From: Pectinatus haikarae
GTDB lineage: Bacteria; Bacillota; Negativicutes; Selenomonadales; Selenomonadaceae
Length of the DNA stretch: 64,000 nt
Assembly (NCBI RefSeq): GCF_030813505.1
Contig: NZ_JAUSUE010000003.1
Direction: 5' to 3' (one strand)
Under the pieces are notes generated by a model. That model saw only the letters and a program-made list of their open reading frames with translations. It searched no databases and had not been told where the DNA came from. Positions 9,863-18,626 of this stretch are shown piece after piece (positions within the stretch are counted from its first letter, which is position 1; the number at the start of each line of letters is the position of its first letter). The position numbers and the translations under genes are program-made.

Positions 9863-10740
9863 TGCCAGCAATTGCAGCTGTCGGCAGCAATCAGCTTATA
9901 GCAAATGAAATATGTCTTTTAACAGAAAATATGCTCAACAGCAAAGTACCTGTTTCCTGCTTCCGTACCGATGAAATAAAAACCTCCCCTTTGCTCGATT
10001 TCTATATTTGCGCGCCTACTCAATATGAAAAACTCTGCCATACAATTTCACCAAAAAATTTATTTATTTTTGAATTGATTCCAACCAGTACTTTCTTTTT
10101 AAAAATAGCGCGCATTCCTGCAGAATCGACTGTATATGTGTTCAATAATCTGCTTCCGTATACACAAACACTTATAGCATACTGTCATTCTCTGGGAATC
10201 ACCGGCTTACACTTTGAAGCTATTGCTTATGAAAGCATGGAAGAGTCAGAAATATCCTTCCACCTAAAGAAGGCAGAATACATCATAGGCGTGGACCGTT
10301 TTGTTGGATCTGAAGCGCTTCTGTCACCTCACTATAAACAGTATCTGCGAGATGATGTCAGAATAATAGCAGCGAAAAGAACCGCTTCTGTGCGTTCTTC
10401 CTGTGTATTTCTTCATGCACTGGCTGTTTTTTACTATACTCAGGCGGAACATAAATATCATCAATTACTGCAATCCGCCAGCCTGACTGAAGCTTCTGCT
10501 CTTGCTATGAAAGAGCTTGCTTTTAAGACAGACAACGCAATAAATATGATCCGTACCGCCTCAGTACAGATTATAGCTAACCAAATAGATTTATCCGCAA
10601 AAGAAAGCACGGCAGAGATGCCAGATTATGCCGCGCACAGCATAGCCGAAGAAGACATTCCCTATTTCGCCCGTATAGTAAATGATCTTTTGCTTACATT
10701 TGCCATTCTCAATAAAAAATTGGAATATATCAGCAAATAG
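9859..10740 (+). CDS. Protein of unknown function coupled to LysR gene
   Basis: A 293-residue protein I do not recognise. It overlaps the LysR stop codon by four bases, so the two products are probably made together. It has no signal peptide and no clear membrane helices. The first half alternates short hydrophobic strands and helices (AIAAVGSNQLIA, FIFELIP, STVYVFNNLLPY, AEYIIGVDRFVG), which could be an alpha/beta sensor or binding fold. The second half is mostly helical. There is no DNA-binding motif. A role in sensing or tuning the LysR response is inference from coupling alone. Confidence 0.7.
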   Translation: MMPAIAAVGSNQLIANEICLLTENMLNSKVPVSCFRTDEIKTSPLLDFYICAPTQYEKLCHTISPKNLFIFELIPTSTFFLKIARIPAESTVYVFNNLLPYTQTLIAYCHSLGITGLHFEAIAYESMEESEISFHLKKAEYIIGVDRFVGSEALLSPHYKQYLRDDVRIIAAKRTASVRSSCVFLHALAVFYYTQAEHKYHQLLQSASLTEASALAMKELAFKTDNAINMIRTASVQIIANQIDLSAKESTAEMPDYAAHSIAEEDIPYFARIVNDLLLTFAILNKKLEYISK

Positions 10741-10780
10741 ATACATACATTTTATATTCCCGTCCTATTTTCAACCAATA

Positions 10781-10829
10781 AAAAGACCTTCGCCCAACAG
10801 CATTTGCAGCTATTGGGCGAAGGCCTTTT
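10781..10829. terminator. Bidirectional terminator
   Basis: AAAAGACCTTCGCCCAA (10781-10797) pairs with TTGGGCGAAGGCCTTTT (10813-10829). It lies between convergent genes, the unknown coupled gene and catalase. Confidence 0.85.
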
Positions 10830-10867
10830 ATTTATACTAAATTATCTATTGTAATGACTTTTCATAT

Positions 10868-12376
10868 CTATTTTTTTAGAGAAGTTGCCTCGGCAAGCTC
10901 ATCATGTGATAATTTTGACAGCTCTTTCACCTTTGCAAAATCAAGTGATAAGGCATCAGCAATCCTTTTGCCGTAATCTTCATCCGCGAGAAAGCAATGC
11001 GCAGCATGACGATATTTTATATTATCTGTGACGGGAGCTATATTCGCCGCGGTATTTGCTATAAGAACTTTTTTTTGTTCGTCGCTCATTAATCTATAAA
11101 GATTTCCCGGCTGATAAAAACAATCATCGCTCTGTTCAATCTTCGGTTCATAACGATCCATGGCGCCGCTCAAACTCAGTGCTTCTTCCTTAAAAGCACT
11201 TTGTTCTTCCCATTCACCATAGCTGTTAGGCTCATAGCCTATGGTCGACCCGTAATTATCATCCACCCGCATAAATCCATCACGGTGATAGGCGTGCACC
11301 GGGCATTTTGCTCTGTTTACAGGAATCTGCATATGGTTTACTCCCAGACGATAACGCTGGGCATCACTATAGGAAAATAACCGCCCCTGTAAAAGTTTGT
11401 CAGGAGAAAATCCTATACCCGGTACAATGTTCGCCGGATTAAAAGCTGCCTGTTCAACTTCGGCAAAATAATTTTCCGGATTGCGGTTAAGTTCCAATAC
11501 GCCCACTTCAATCAAGGGAAAATCTTTATGACTCCAAACTTTTGTAATATCAAATGGATTTTCTTTATAATTTTCGGCCTGTTCCTGCGTCATAATCTGG
11601 AAATACATAGTCCAGCGCGGATAATCTTTCTTTTCTATAGCCTGAAAAAGATCCCGCTGATGACTCTCCCTGTCTTTGGCTATAATGGCAGCTGCCTCTT
11701 CATCGGTCAAATTTTTAATGCCCTGCTGTGTAACAAGATGAAATTTCACCCAAAAGCGTTCACCATCAGCATTTATCAGACTGTATGTATGACTGCCAAA
11801 GCCATGCATATAACGATATGATGCAGGAATTCCCCTGTCTGACATAACAATAGTGATCTGATGCAATGCCTCCGGCAGCATAGTCCAAAAATCCCAGTTG
11901 CTCTGCGGCGAATGCATATTAGTCTTAGGATCACGTTTTACGACGTGATTCAGATCTGAAAAATGAAGAGCATCACGAATAAAAAATACCGGGGTATTGT
12001 TGCCTACAAGATCCCAATTGCCTTCTTTTGTATAAAATTTAACAGCAAAACCACGTATATCACGTTCCGCATCAGCTGCACCGCGTTCTCCGGCGACAGT
12101 TGAGAATCTGGTAAATACAGGTGTTTCTTCATTCAATGTAAAAATTTTAGCTTTTGTATACTTACTCACATCATGGGTCACAGTAAATTGTCCATAAGCA
12201 CCCGAACCTTTTGCATGCATACGTCGTTCCGGAATCACTTCTCTGTCAAAATGGCCAAGCTTTTCCATCAGCCAGACATCCTGCATTGTTACCGGACCTC
12301 GTTCACCTGCTGTCAAAGAATTCTGATTATCGCTGACCGGTGCTCCGGCCGCAGTCGTTAGCTTTTTTTTCGTCAT
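10868..12376 (-). CDS. katA: Monofunctional haem catalase
   Basis: A 502-residue small-subunit (clade 3-like) catalase that dismutates hydrogen peroxide to water and oxygen in the cytoplasm. The distal haem histidine is in RRMHAKGSGA and the distal asparagine in DLVGNNTPVFFIRD. The proximal haem-ligand tyrosine is in RLFSYSDAQRYRLG. The start ATG follows GGGGGGA. It is complete and monocistronic, with its own terminator. An oxygen-defence catalase in an otherwise anaerobic-looking gene set is notable. The AT-rich upstream region has a partial PerR-like element. Confidence 0.96.
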   Translation of the reverse strand: MTKKKLTTAAGAPVSDNQNSLTAGERGPVTMQDVWLMEKLGHFDREVIPERRMHAKGSGAYGQFTVTHDVSKYTKAKIFTLNEETPVFTRFSTVAGERGAADAERDIRGFAVKFYTKEGNWDLVGNNTPVFFIRDALHFSDLNHVVKRDPKTNMHSPQSNWDFWTMLPEALHQITIVMSDRGIPASYRYMHGFGSHTYSLINADGERFWVKFHLVTQQGIKNLTDEEAAAIIAKDRESHQRDLFQAIEKKDYPRWTMYFQIMTQEQAENYKENPFDITKVWSHKDFPLIEVGVLELNRNPENYFAEVEQAAFNPANIVPGIGFSPDKLLQGRLFSYSDAQRYRLGVNHMQIPVNRAKCPVHAYHRDGFMRVDDNYGSTIGYEPNSYGEWEEQSAFKEEALSLSGAMDRYEPKIEQSDDCFYQPGNLYRLMSDEQKKVLIANTAANIAPVTDNIKYRHAAHCFLADEDYGKRIADALSLDFAKVKELSKLSHDELAEATSLKK

Positions 12377-12419
12377 TTCTGTCCCCCCATTTATTCGTAA
12401 TATTACATAATAACTAATA

Positions 12420-12434
12420 TTATAATATAATGAA
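12420..12434 (-). promoter_or_regulatory. Possible degenerate PerR-type box upstream of katA
   Basis: TTATAATATAATGAA lies about 45 bases before katA. It matches the first half of the PerR consensus TTATAATNATTATAA exactly, but the second half only at its end. The surrounding DNA is very AT-rich, so this may be chance. Confidence 0.25.
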
Positions 12435-12528
12435 CAGAATTTATTGTCAATATATAAATATTAGCAATATTGTTTTTTTTGAAAATATTAGTGAATATAC
12501 CGCTGACATGGATTTTGGATTTTGCAAA

Positions 12529-12562
12529 CTAATAAGCGCCGGAATTCTCCGGCGCTTATTAG
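12529..12562. terminator. Perfect palindromic terminator
   Basis: CTAATAAGCGCCGGA and TCCGGCGCTTATTAG form a perfect 15-base stem around an ATTC loop, directly after the stop codon of the phosphoethanolamine-transferase-like gene. Confidence 0.85.
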
Positions 12563-14392
12563 TTATTGCGGTTTACCGATATATGGATCTTCCGTAAGTT
12601 TTCTCTGTCCCAGCATTGTCGTCAGATTCTGCAGATTGAATTTATACTGCGGTGAAGAAAAATCCTGCCCTTCATCATAATGATTCGATGGAGCATTCAA
12701 AATACCGCATACGGTATCATATATCATATCGTTAGTAAAATATTGTCCCTGATTCTGCTGCAGTGTACTGCTTCGCACAGGATACGTTCGCTGATATTCC
12801 CCTGAAAGATAAACAAACATCGGTATACGGACCATGTCAAATTTGAACACATCCGGATTATGTGATATATTTACATCCTCACCATGATCAGAATAATATA
12901 CCATGGCCTGCAGATGGAGATTTTCTTTAGCATAATTGTATATCTGAGACAAAATATAATCCGTATAAAGGATACTATTGGCATATGATGATTCCGTTGA
13001 AGTGCTGTCTTCATTCTTCCATTTCTCAAAATCAGCCGGGTATCTGTTATTGTAATAAATATGGCTGCCCATAAGATGCAGAACAACGAAATTGTTTTTT
13101 GACGGATCTATTTCCGGCAGAAAATTCAACAGTGTTCCGTCAACCTGATCAGTGAACACATAAGAATCATCTGTCCATTTTGCATGATCGGCTGTCTTTG
13201 CTATCAAAGTTATTGCACTGTCATATTGCCCATAGCGTCCCTGATTGCTGAACCAATAAGTATCATAGCCCGCTTTTTTCGCTACGTCAATAACAGACAA
13301 CGAATTGTAAAACTGCTTATCATTATATTGACTTTGCTCTGTTAAAGCTCTCTGCAGGACAGGGACAGTCTGTACCCAGGATGAATAAGCATTGTCAAAT
13401 ACGACAAAATTCGGATCCTGCCTGCGCTGTTCAAGCCACGGGGTATCATCATAAGCAAAAGAAGGCGTATATGTTTTCATATAGTTACGCGATGCCGATT
13501 CACCTATGACCATGATAACCGTTCCGGGCGCTTTCTGTGCCAATGTGGCCGCACTTGACAGCTGCATATCTTCATATCGCTCGGTGTAATTGATACTGTA
13601 TTTTTGCGTCTGCTGGACATAATCCGAAACCTCCTTCCAATTATTTATAATGGATGTCTGCGGAAAGAGGAAAAAAAAGGAATAGACTGCCGTGAACAAT
13701 GTCAACAAATATAAGACACTTTTTTTCTTTCGGTCAGGATCAGAAGTTATCAGCTTCAAAGATAAGCGCCGATTCATTCTGTACATAAAATAAAAAATCA
13801 TTCCGATGCTGATCAAAACAAGCACTATCCCAAAAACACCGACAGTAGACTGGACAAAATCTACACTTTCTTTTGGGTTGGTCAGATACAATGCCATCAA
13901 AGTGGCCGGCGTCAGGCAATGCTGATAAATCAGATAATACGCAATTTCCAGTGCCGGAATCAAAAGGCATAATATATCAAGCACTGCAAACAGGACAGCT
14001 GCCTTGCTTTTTCCCATTCTGCTCTGTAAAAACACAGCCTGCAGGGACGCAAGCATAATAAAAAGCCCTGTCCCGAAAAGAAAGTCTATCCGTATCTGCG
14101 ATATATACCACGCCGAGTGATAAGTCCATGAATACAGCAGCGGAAAAGTGATGCACCATGCCAGCCCGGGCAGAATATGCGCTGATAATTCAGCTGAAAA
14201 CAAACTGCTCCCAGTCAGATACTGGATCAGACACAACGAAATTATTGTCGGCAGCAAATAGGCAAAATAATTTACAGGCCCCATATCCTGACCGATATTT
14301 ATATAAAACAAAACCAAACAAATATAAAAAACCAAAGATGCCACAAGGAAGCCGACACTTCCTGCACGATAATTTTTTGTCATTAAACGCAT
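12563..14392 (-). CDS. EptA/CptA-like phosphoethanolamine transferase
   Basis: A 609-residue inner-membrane enzyme. About five N-terminal helices (residues 12-230) precede a large exported sulfatase-fold domain. Sulfatase-family features are VMVIGESASRNYMKTY, the putative nucleophile Thr in SSWVQTVPVLQRALTEQ, HLMGSH and the metal site YYSDHGEDV. This is the layout of enzymes that move phosphoethanolamine from phosphatidylethanolamine to lipid A or core sugars, fitting a cell with an outer membrane. LTA-synthase-like transferases share the fold and are the main alternative. It is a single gene with its own terminator. Confidence 0.83.
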   Translation of the reverse strand: MRLMTKNYRAGSVGFLVASLVFYICLVLFYINIGQDMGPVNYFAYLLPTIISLCLIQYLTGSSLFSAELSAHILPGLAWCITFPLLYSWTYHSAWYISQIRIDFLFGTGLFIMLASLQAVFLQSRMGKSKAAVLFAVLDILCLLIPALEIAYYLIYQHCLTPATLMALYLTNPKESVDFVQSTVGVFGIVLVLISIGMIFYFMYRMNRRLSLKLITSDPDRKKKSVLYLLTLFTAVYSFFFLFPQTSIINNWKEVSDYVQQTQKYSINYTERYEDMQLSSAATLAQKAPGTVIMVIGESASRNYMKTYTPSFAYDDTPWLEQRRQDPNFVVFDNAYSSWVQTVPVLQRALTEQSQYNDKQFYNSLSVIDVAKKAGYDTYWFSNQGRYGQYDSAITLIAKTADHAKWTDDSYVFTDQVDGTLLNFLPEIDPSKNNFVVLHLMGSHIYYNNRYPADFEKWKNEDSTSTESSYANSILYTDYILSQIYNYAKENLHLQAMVYYSDHGEDVNISHNPDVFKFDMVRIPMFVYLSGEYQRTYPVRSSTLQQNQGQYFTNDMIYDTVCGILNAPSNHYDEGQDFSSPQYKFNLQNLTTMLGQRKLTEDPYIGKPQ

Positions 14393-14711
14393 AAAACTGC
14401 TTCATCCTTTAATATAAATTATACAAAACACCAATAATATACTATACTATAAAAATCTAAATTCTGCATGAAAAATTTAATAAAAAAATAAATTTTTTTT
14501 AACAAACTTATCTTTATTAAAACTATAGCATAAATATAAAGGATTTATATATGTATCCATAGAAAATTCTCTTTTATGGGAAATTTTGCCTATTTTGAGG
14601 AGCTCTACAAAAATCATCAATATCATATTATACTATCGATCCCACTAAAAATCTGGATATTCATCTACAAGTGAAGAATAGATGAACAATTTTACCGGAT
14701 GGAGGACGCCT
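14393..14711. promoter_or_regulatory. Divergent intergenic region (EptA-like / GGDEF)
   Basis: This 319-base stretch lies between divergent genes. It is AT-rich and holds several TATAAT-like hexamers, for example CATATTATACTA near 14625-14636. I see no clear operator or structured RNA. Confidence 0.35.
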
Positions 14712-16640
14712 ATGCAGAAAAAAAATGGCCTGCCGACAAGCCGGGTTATATACCCAAGTGATAAATTATCTGAACAATTTATAAAAGAAAGCGAGTGCAC
14801 TGCAACGAAAACCTTTGACACAGAAAGTTATCGTATTTTAGCCGAGCTGAGTCAGGCAATAATGTTTGAATGGGAAATAGTAAATGACCATATATCAGTA
14901 TCCGATAATTGGAGCTTGGTATTTGGCAATAAACCTCCTATTGGAAATTTCAGCGGCAATATTGACCGGATTTTTTCCATAGATCCAAAAACAAAGAATG
15001 TTTTTACAGAATACGTAAATAGAACAAAAAAAATTAAAAAAGTCGGTCCTCAGCATTATGAAAAATTTGAACTTCATTTACTGACAAAAAATAATGAATA
15101 TATATGGTTTCAGGTGAGACTTCTCCTTCGCTGTGATGAGAACGAAAGCCCTGAACGTGTTTTCGGCATGATGACTGATATAAATATGCAGAAGAAGGAA
15201 TATGAGAGTCTGCTGCACGAAGCCCGTCATGATGTTTTGACAAATCTGTACAATAAGGCTACCACACAGCGTCTCATTGCTCATTATCTCCGTCATTCCC
15301 GTTTAAAAGATAAGCGTCAGGTTCTTTTTGTCATTGATATTGACAATTTCAAGGATATAAATGATCTTTTCGGTCATTTATTTGGTGATTCGGTTATAGT
15401 TGATATTGCCCACAGCATTAAATTGGTATTCAATAAAACTGATATTGTAGGCCGTATTGGCGGTGATGAATTCATGGCTTTGTGCAAAAACTGCAGTGAA
15501 GACCTGTTCATCAGAAAATCCCACGAATTGCTTGCTGCGCTTTCCAAAACATATACACATCAGGCTCGTTCTATAAAAATATCCGCCAGCATCGGTGCCG
15601 TTATTTCACCTGATTACGGCACCCGTTTTGAAGACCTTTTCAGAAAAGCCGACAAAGCATTATATTATATAAAAGCCAGCGGTAAAAACAACTATTGTCT
15701 CTATGACAATGACTTGTCAGTACCTCAGTATGTCAATAAAAGAGAATTCTTACTCACGGGCAACAGCGAAAAAAATAAAAAATTTTTTCATGAAAATGTT
15801 GTCGAATATATTTTCAAAATCCTGCACCGCAGTACAGATGCAACAGCGGCAACTAATCTTATTTTAGAAATAATCAGCAATAGATATAAAATCAGTCGTG
15901 CTTTTATTATCGAAAAAAACAGCGACGGCAATTATTCTAATACCTTTGAATGGTGCAGTGACAAATCAGCCTCAAAAAAAAGTTCACATCAAGATATACC
16001 CAAAGGAACCGCAGAAAAATTTTTCAGCTGTCTTAACGAAGACGGCATATTCGGTTGTGCCGATGTAAAGCTGCTTCCTGCTGAGATGCAGATTCATTTT
16101 AAGGACAGCGATATTCACGCTATATTGGAATGTGCTGTTTTCAGCGAGGGAAATATCAGAGCTATGATCGGCTTTGAATACCACACGCATCCGCGTGAAT
16201 GGAAGAGTGAAGAGATAGAATCTTTATCTTTCACTGCGGAAATACTCGGTACTTTTCTTATTCAAAAACGTACGCTTGATAAAATGAAACATTCCCATAT
16301 GCAGACATTGGAGATTTTGGACCATATAGAATCCTTCATCTATGTAATTGATACCCAAAACTATGAAATTCTTTTTTTGAATAAGAGTGCTGCTGAGTTC
16401 TTCGGAACAAAACAATTGGGAAAAAAGTGCTATAACATTATTGCCGGTGAAGAGGCTCCCTGCTCTTTTTGTCCGATAAAGCTGCTTGATGAATCAACCG
16501 ACTCGGCACAAAAAGTAATTTATCTGGAAAAACGTGATCTGTGGCTGCGTGCTGCTATCTCAAAAATCCATTGGTCCGCAGACCGAGAGGTATGCATGGT
16601 CCACTGTCACGACATCACGGCATTAAAAAAGAAAAAATAG
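14712..16640 (+). CDS. Diguanylate cyclase with PAS and GAF-like sensor domains
   Basis: A 642-residue cytoplasmic signalling protein with no membrane helices. In order: a PAS domain (about 45-165), a GGDEF domain (about 180-330) with an intact RIGGDEF active site, a GAF-like region (about 360-520) and a C-terminal PAS (about 530-640). The active site predicts cyclic-di-GMP synthesis. The inhibitory RxxD site is missing (NKTD at that place), so product feedback should be weak. The C-terminal PAS has a CSFCP motif, which could bind metal or sense redox state. I start it at the ATG at 14712 because GGAGG lies six bases upstream; an ATG at 14682 is less likely. Confidence 0.88.
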   Translation: MQKKNGLPTSRVIYPSDKLSEQFIKESECTATKTFDTESYRILAELSQAIMFEWEIVNDHISVSDNWSLVFGNKPPIGNFSGNIDRIFSIDPKTKNVFTEYVNRTKKIKKVGPQHYEKFELHLLTKNNEYIWFQVRLLLRCDENESPERVFGMMTDINMQKKEYESLLHEARHDVLTNLYNKATTQRLIAHYLRHSRLKDKRQVLFVIDIDNFKDINDLFGHLFGDSVIVDIAHSIKLVFNKTDIVGRIGGDEFMALCKNCSEDLFIRKSHELLAALSKTYTHQARSIKISASIGAVISPDYGTRFEDLFRKADKALYYIKASGKNNYCLYDNDLSVPQYVNKREFLLTGNSEKNKKFFHENVVEYIFKILHRSTDATAATNLILEIISNRYKISRAFIIEKNSDGNYSNTFEWCSDKSASKKSSHQDIPKGTAEKFFSCLNEDGIFGCADVKLLPAEMQIHFKDSDIHAILECAVFSEGNIRAMIGFEYHTHPREWKSEEIESLSFTAEILGTFLIQKRTLDKMKHSHMQTLEILDHIESFIYVIDTQNYEILFLNKSAAEFFGTKQLGKKCYNIIAGEEAPCSFCPIKLLDESTDSAQKVIYLEKRDLWLRAAISKIHWSADREVCMVHCHDITALKKKK

Positions 16641-16644
16641 AACA

Positions 16645-16684
16645 GCATTAAGCCGGGCAGTTACCATGCTGCCCGGCTTAATGC
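16645..16684. terminator. Stem-loop between convergent genes
   Basis: GCATTAAGCCGGGCAG (16645-16660) pairs perfectly with CTGCCCGGCTTAATGC (16669-16684) around an eight-base loop. It separates the convergent GGDEF and Nif3-like genes. No strong T-run follows on either strand. Confidence 0.7.
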
Positions 16685-16718
16685 TGACTTCACAGAAATC
16701 TGCTGTTTTCCATGGATG

Positions 16719-17834
16719 CTATATTATACTGAAAGGATCTTTTGCCGTGGTATCATAAATGATCTCTATATTCCACTTATTTTTTCTCGCATAAAGATTC
16801 AGCTTATCGGCCAACGCCTCCGCAACAGGAGCTTCCGTGCCAAAATGACCGGCATCTATAAGATTCATGTCAAGCTCCTGCGCTTTTTGTGCCTCATGAT
16901 ATTTGACGTCACCGGTGACATACAAGTCTGCTCCCTGCATTTTTGCCTTGCCGATAAATTCAGCACCGGCACCGCTGCATAAAGCTACTCTTTTTATTTT
17001 TCTGTCATTGCTTTTCACAATGCGGACATAATCCACCGGTAGTATCTCTTTTATCATAGCTGCAAATTGTTCCAAAGAAAGCTTTTCTTCGATTTCACCA
17101 ATCCGTCCCAGCCCTGCTGCCTTCCCTTTCGTTTTCAAAGGATATATTTCGTAAGCAGCTTCCTCATAGGGATGTACTTTCAGCATCGCCCGGACTACTC
17201 TGTCCTTTATTTGCTCCGGCAATACTGTTTCCAGCCGTACTTCATCGACAGATGCTATCCTGCCAATTTCTCCAATGTAGGGACTTGTTCCTTCTCTTGG
17301 CAGAAAATGCCCTTTTCCACGGACCTCAAAGGCACAGTGGGAATAATTGCCAATAAAACCAGCTCCCGCTTTACCAATGGCAAGACGCACCGCCTCGGCA
17401 TGGCTTTGCGGCACAAATACGGCCAGCTTGACTAATTCTTCTGCAAAAGTAATATCCAGCGGCCGAATATTATGCAGATGCCACATTTCGCACAGCATAT
17501 CATTTACACCGCCATTTGCACTGTCCAAGTTAGTGTGCGCGGCAAAGACAGCTATATTGCTTTTGATCAATTGCCGTATCAGCCTTCCCGCCGGAAGATC
17601 AGTACGTATTTTCTTCAACGCATGAAATATGAAGGGATGATGTGAGATTATCATATCACATTCTTTTTCAACGGCTTCCCGCACCAATGCCTCTGTGACA
17701 TCAAGGCAGGTGATTATCTTGTTTATTTTTTGAGCCGGATCTCCCAAAAGCAGCCCAGGATTATCCCATTCCTCCGCCAGAACGCGTGGTGCGATCTGTT
17801 CCATTGCCTCCATTGCCATCTGGCATTTTATCAT
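16719..17834 (-). CDS. Nif3-like dinuclear metal-centre protein (YqfO type)
   Basis: A 371-residue Nif3/YqfO-type protein, annotated in many genomes as GTP cyclohydrolase I type 2. The metal site residues are visible: ISHHPFIF, AAHTNLD near the N-terminus and DAGHFGTEAPV near the C-terminus. A PII/CutA-like insert (about 130-235, with KVHPYEEAAYEIYPL) marks the long YqfO form. The true function is unsettled. Its start lies 74 bases inside the end of trmK, a long overlap. The trmK-nif3 pair is widely kept in Firmicutes. Confidence 0.92.
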   Translation of the reverse strand: MIKCQMAMEAMEQIAPRVLAEEWDNPGLLLGDPAQKINKIITCLDVTEALVREAVEKECDMIISHHPFIFHALKKIRTDLPAGRLIRQLIKSNIAVFAAHTNLDSANGGVNDMLCEMWHLHNIRPLDITFAEELVKLAVFVPQSHAEAVRLAIGKAGAGFIGNYSHCAFEVRGKGHFLPREGTSPYIGEIGRIASVDEVRLETVLPEQIKDRVVRAMLKVHPYEEAAYEIYPLKTKGKAAGLGRIGEIEEKLSLEQFAAMIKEILPVDYVRIVKSNDRKIKRVALCSGAGAEFIGKAKMQGADLYVTGDVKYHEAQKAQELDMNLIDAGHFGTEAPVAEALADKLNLYARKNKWNIEIIYDTTAKDPFSII

Positions 17835-18510
17835 CGCTCATCATCTCCAAGCTTTTAATAAGAGCAGACAGTTTCCGATGCTGTTCATCATTTCTCTGTA
17901 CGCGTGCAAGATTATAGCCGGCGAGCATTTTTTTGTTGCGCCGTAAAAGTTCGGCAATATGGTATTTAAAAAGAGCCTGCTTTTTTGCCAGCAATATCGG
18001 TCCCACCGTGAGAACCAGCTCATCGGGCATGTCCCGCTGCCCCGGAACGGCATAGATCAGCTGATATATATGGTGCTGCTCTTTTGCCAGGGCTTCGTCT
18101 TCTATATGCCAGCCAATATCATAAATATAACGCCGGACTTTTTCACAGGCAAGCTGAGGCTGCAGAACAAGACCGTGCAAAGCCGCTGTCACTTGCGGTG
18201 ATTTTTCCAGCAATGAATTTATAAGCAAGCCGCCCATTCCGGCAAAAACGGCTACATCGGCTTCTCCGGGACGCAACGCAGACAAGCCATCGCCCAGCCT
18301 TACATCGATCCAAGTCTCCATGCCTTGCTCCCTAACCGCCCTTTTTGCCGTCTGATACGGTCCCTCATGCACATCAACAGCAATGGCATTTTTTATTCTG
18401 CCGGTTTTCAACAGATAGATTGGCAGATTGGCATGATCCGTACCGATATCGGCAAGGACTACATTTTCAGGCACGAAACCGGCCGCAGTCAGCAAACGGG
18501 AAGTCAGCAT
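17761..18510 (-). CDS. trmK: tRNA (adenine-22 N1) methyltransferase
   Basis: A 249-residue SAM-dependent methyltransferase of the TrmK family, which methylates N1 of A22 in the tRNA D-arm. The SAM-binding motif is LADIGTDHANLPIYL, and a family-typical VFAGMGG and LVLQPQ follow. A helical C-terminal part follows. The last 25 or so residues (MPDGNGGNGTDRTTRSGGGMG) are low-complexity and encoded where the next gene starts in another frame, so they may be a read-on tail. Confidence 0.93.
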   Translation of the reverse strand: MLTSRLLTAAGFVPENVVLADIGTDHANLPIYLLKTGRIKNAIAVDVHEGPYQTAKRAVREQGMETWIDVRLGDGLSALRPGEADVAVFAGMGGLLINSLLEKSPQVTAALHGLVLQPQLACEKVRRYIYDIGWHIEDEALAKEQHHIYQLIYAVPGQRDMPDELVLTVGPILLAKKQALFKYHIAELLRRNKKMLAGYNLARVQRNDEQHRKLSALIKSLEMMSDDKMPDGNGGNGTDRTTRSGGGMG

Positions 18511-18584
18511 TTATTTCATCCTCTGCAAATAATATATTGTATAATTATATCATATATTATCTGCCTTATGTTTAATCCATCAGG

Positions 18585-18626
18585 CAAAACGGCTCTGATC
18601 ACATAAAAAGCGATCAGAGCCGTTTT
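18585..18626. terminator. Bidirectional terminator
   Basis: AAAACGGCTCTGATC (18585-18599 area) pairs with GATCAGAGCCGTTTT (18612-18626). It lies directly after the stop codon of the methionine-synthase-like gene and upstream of trmK. Confidence 0.85.
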
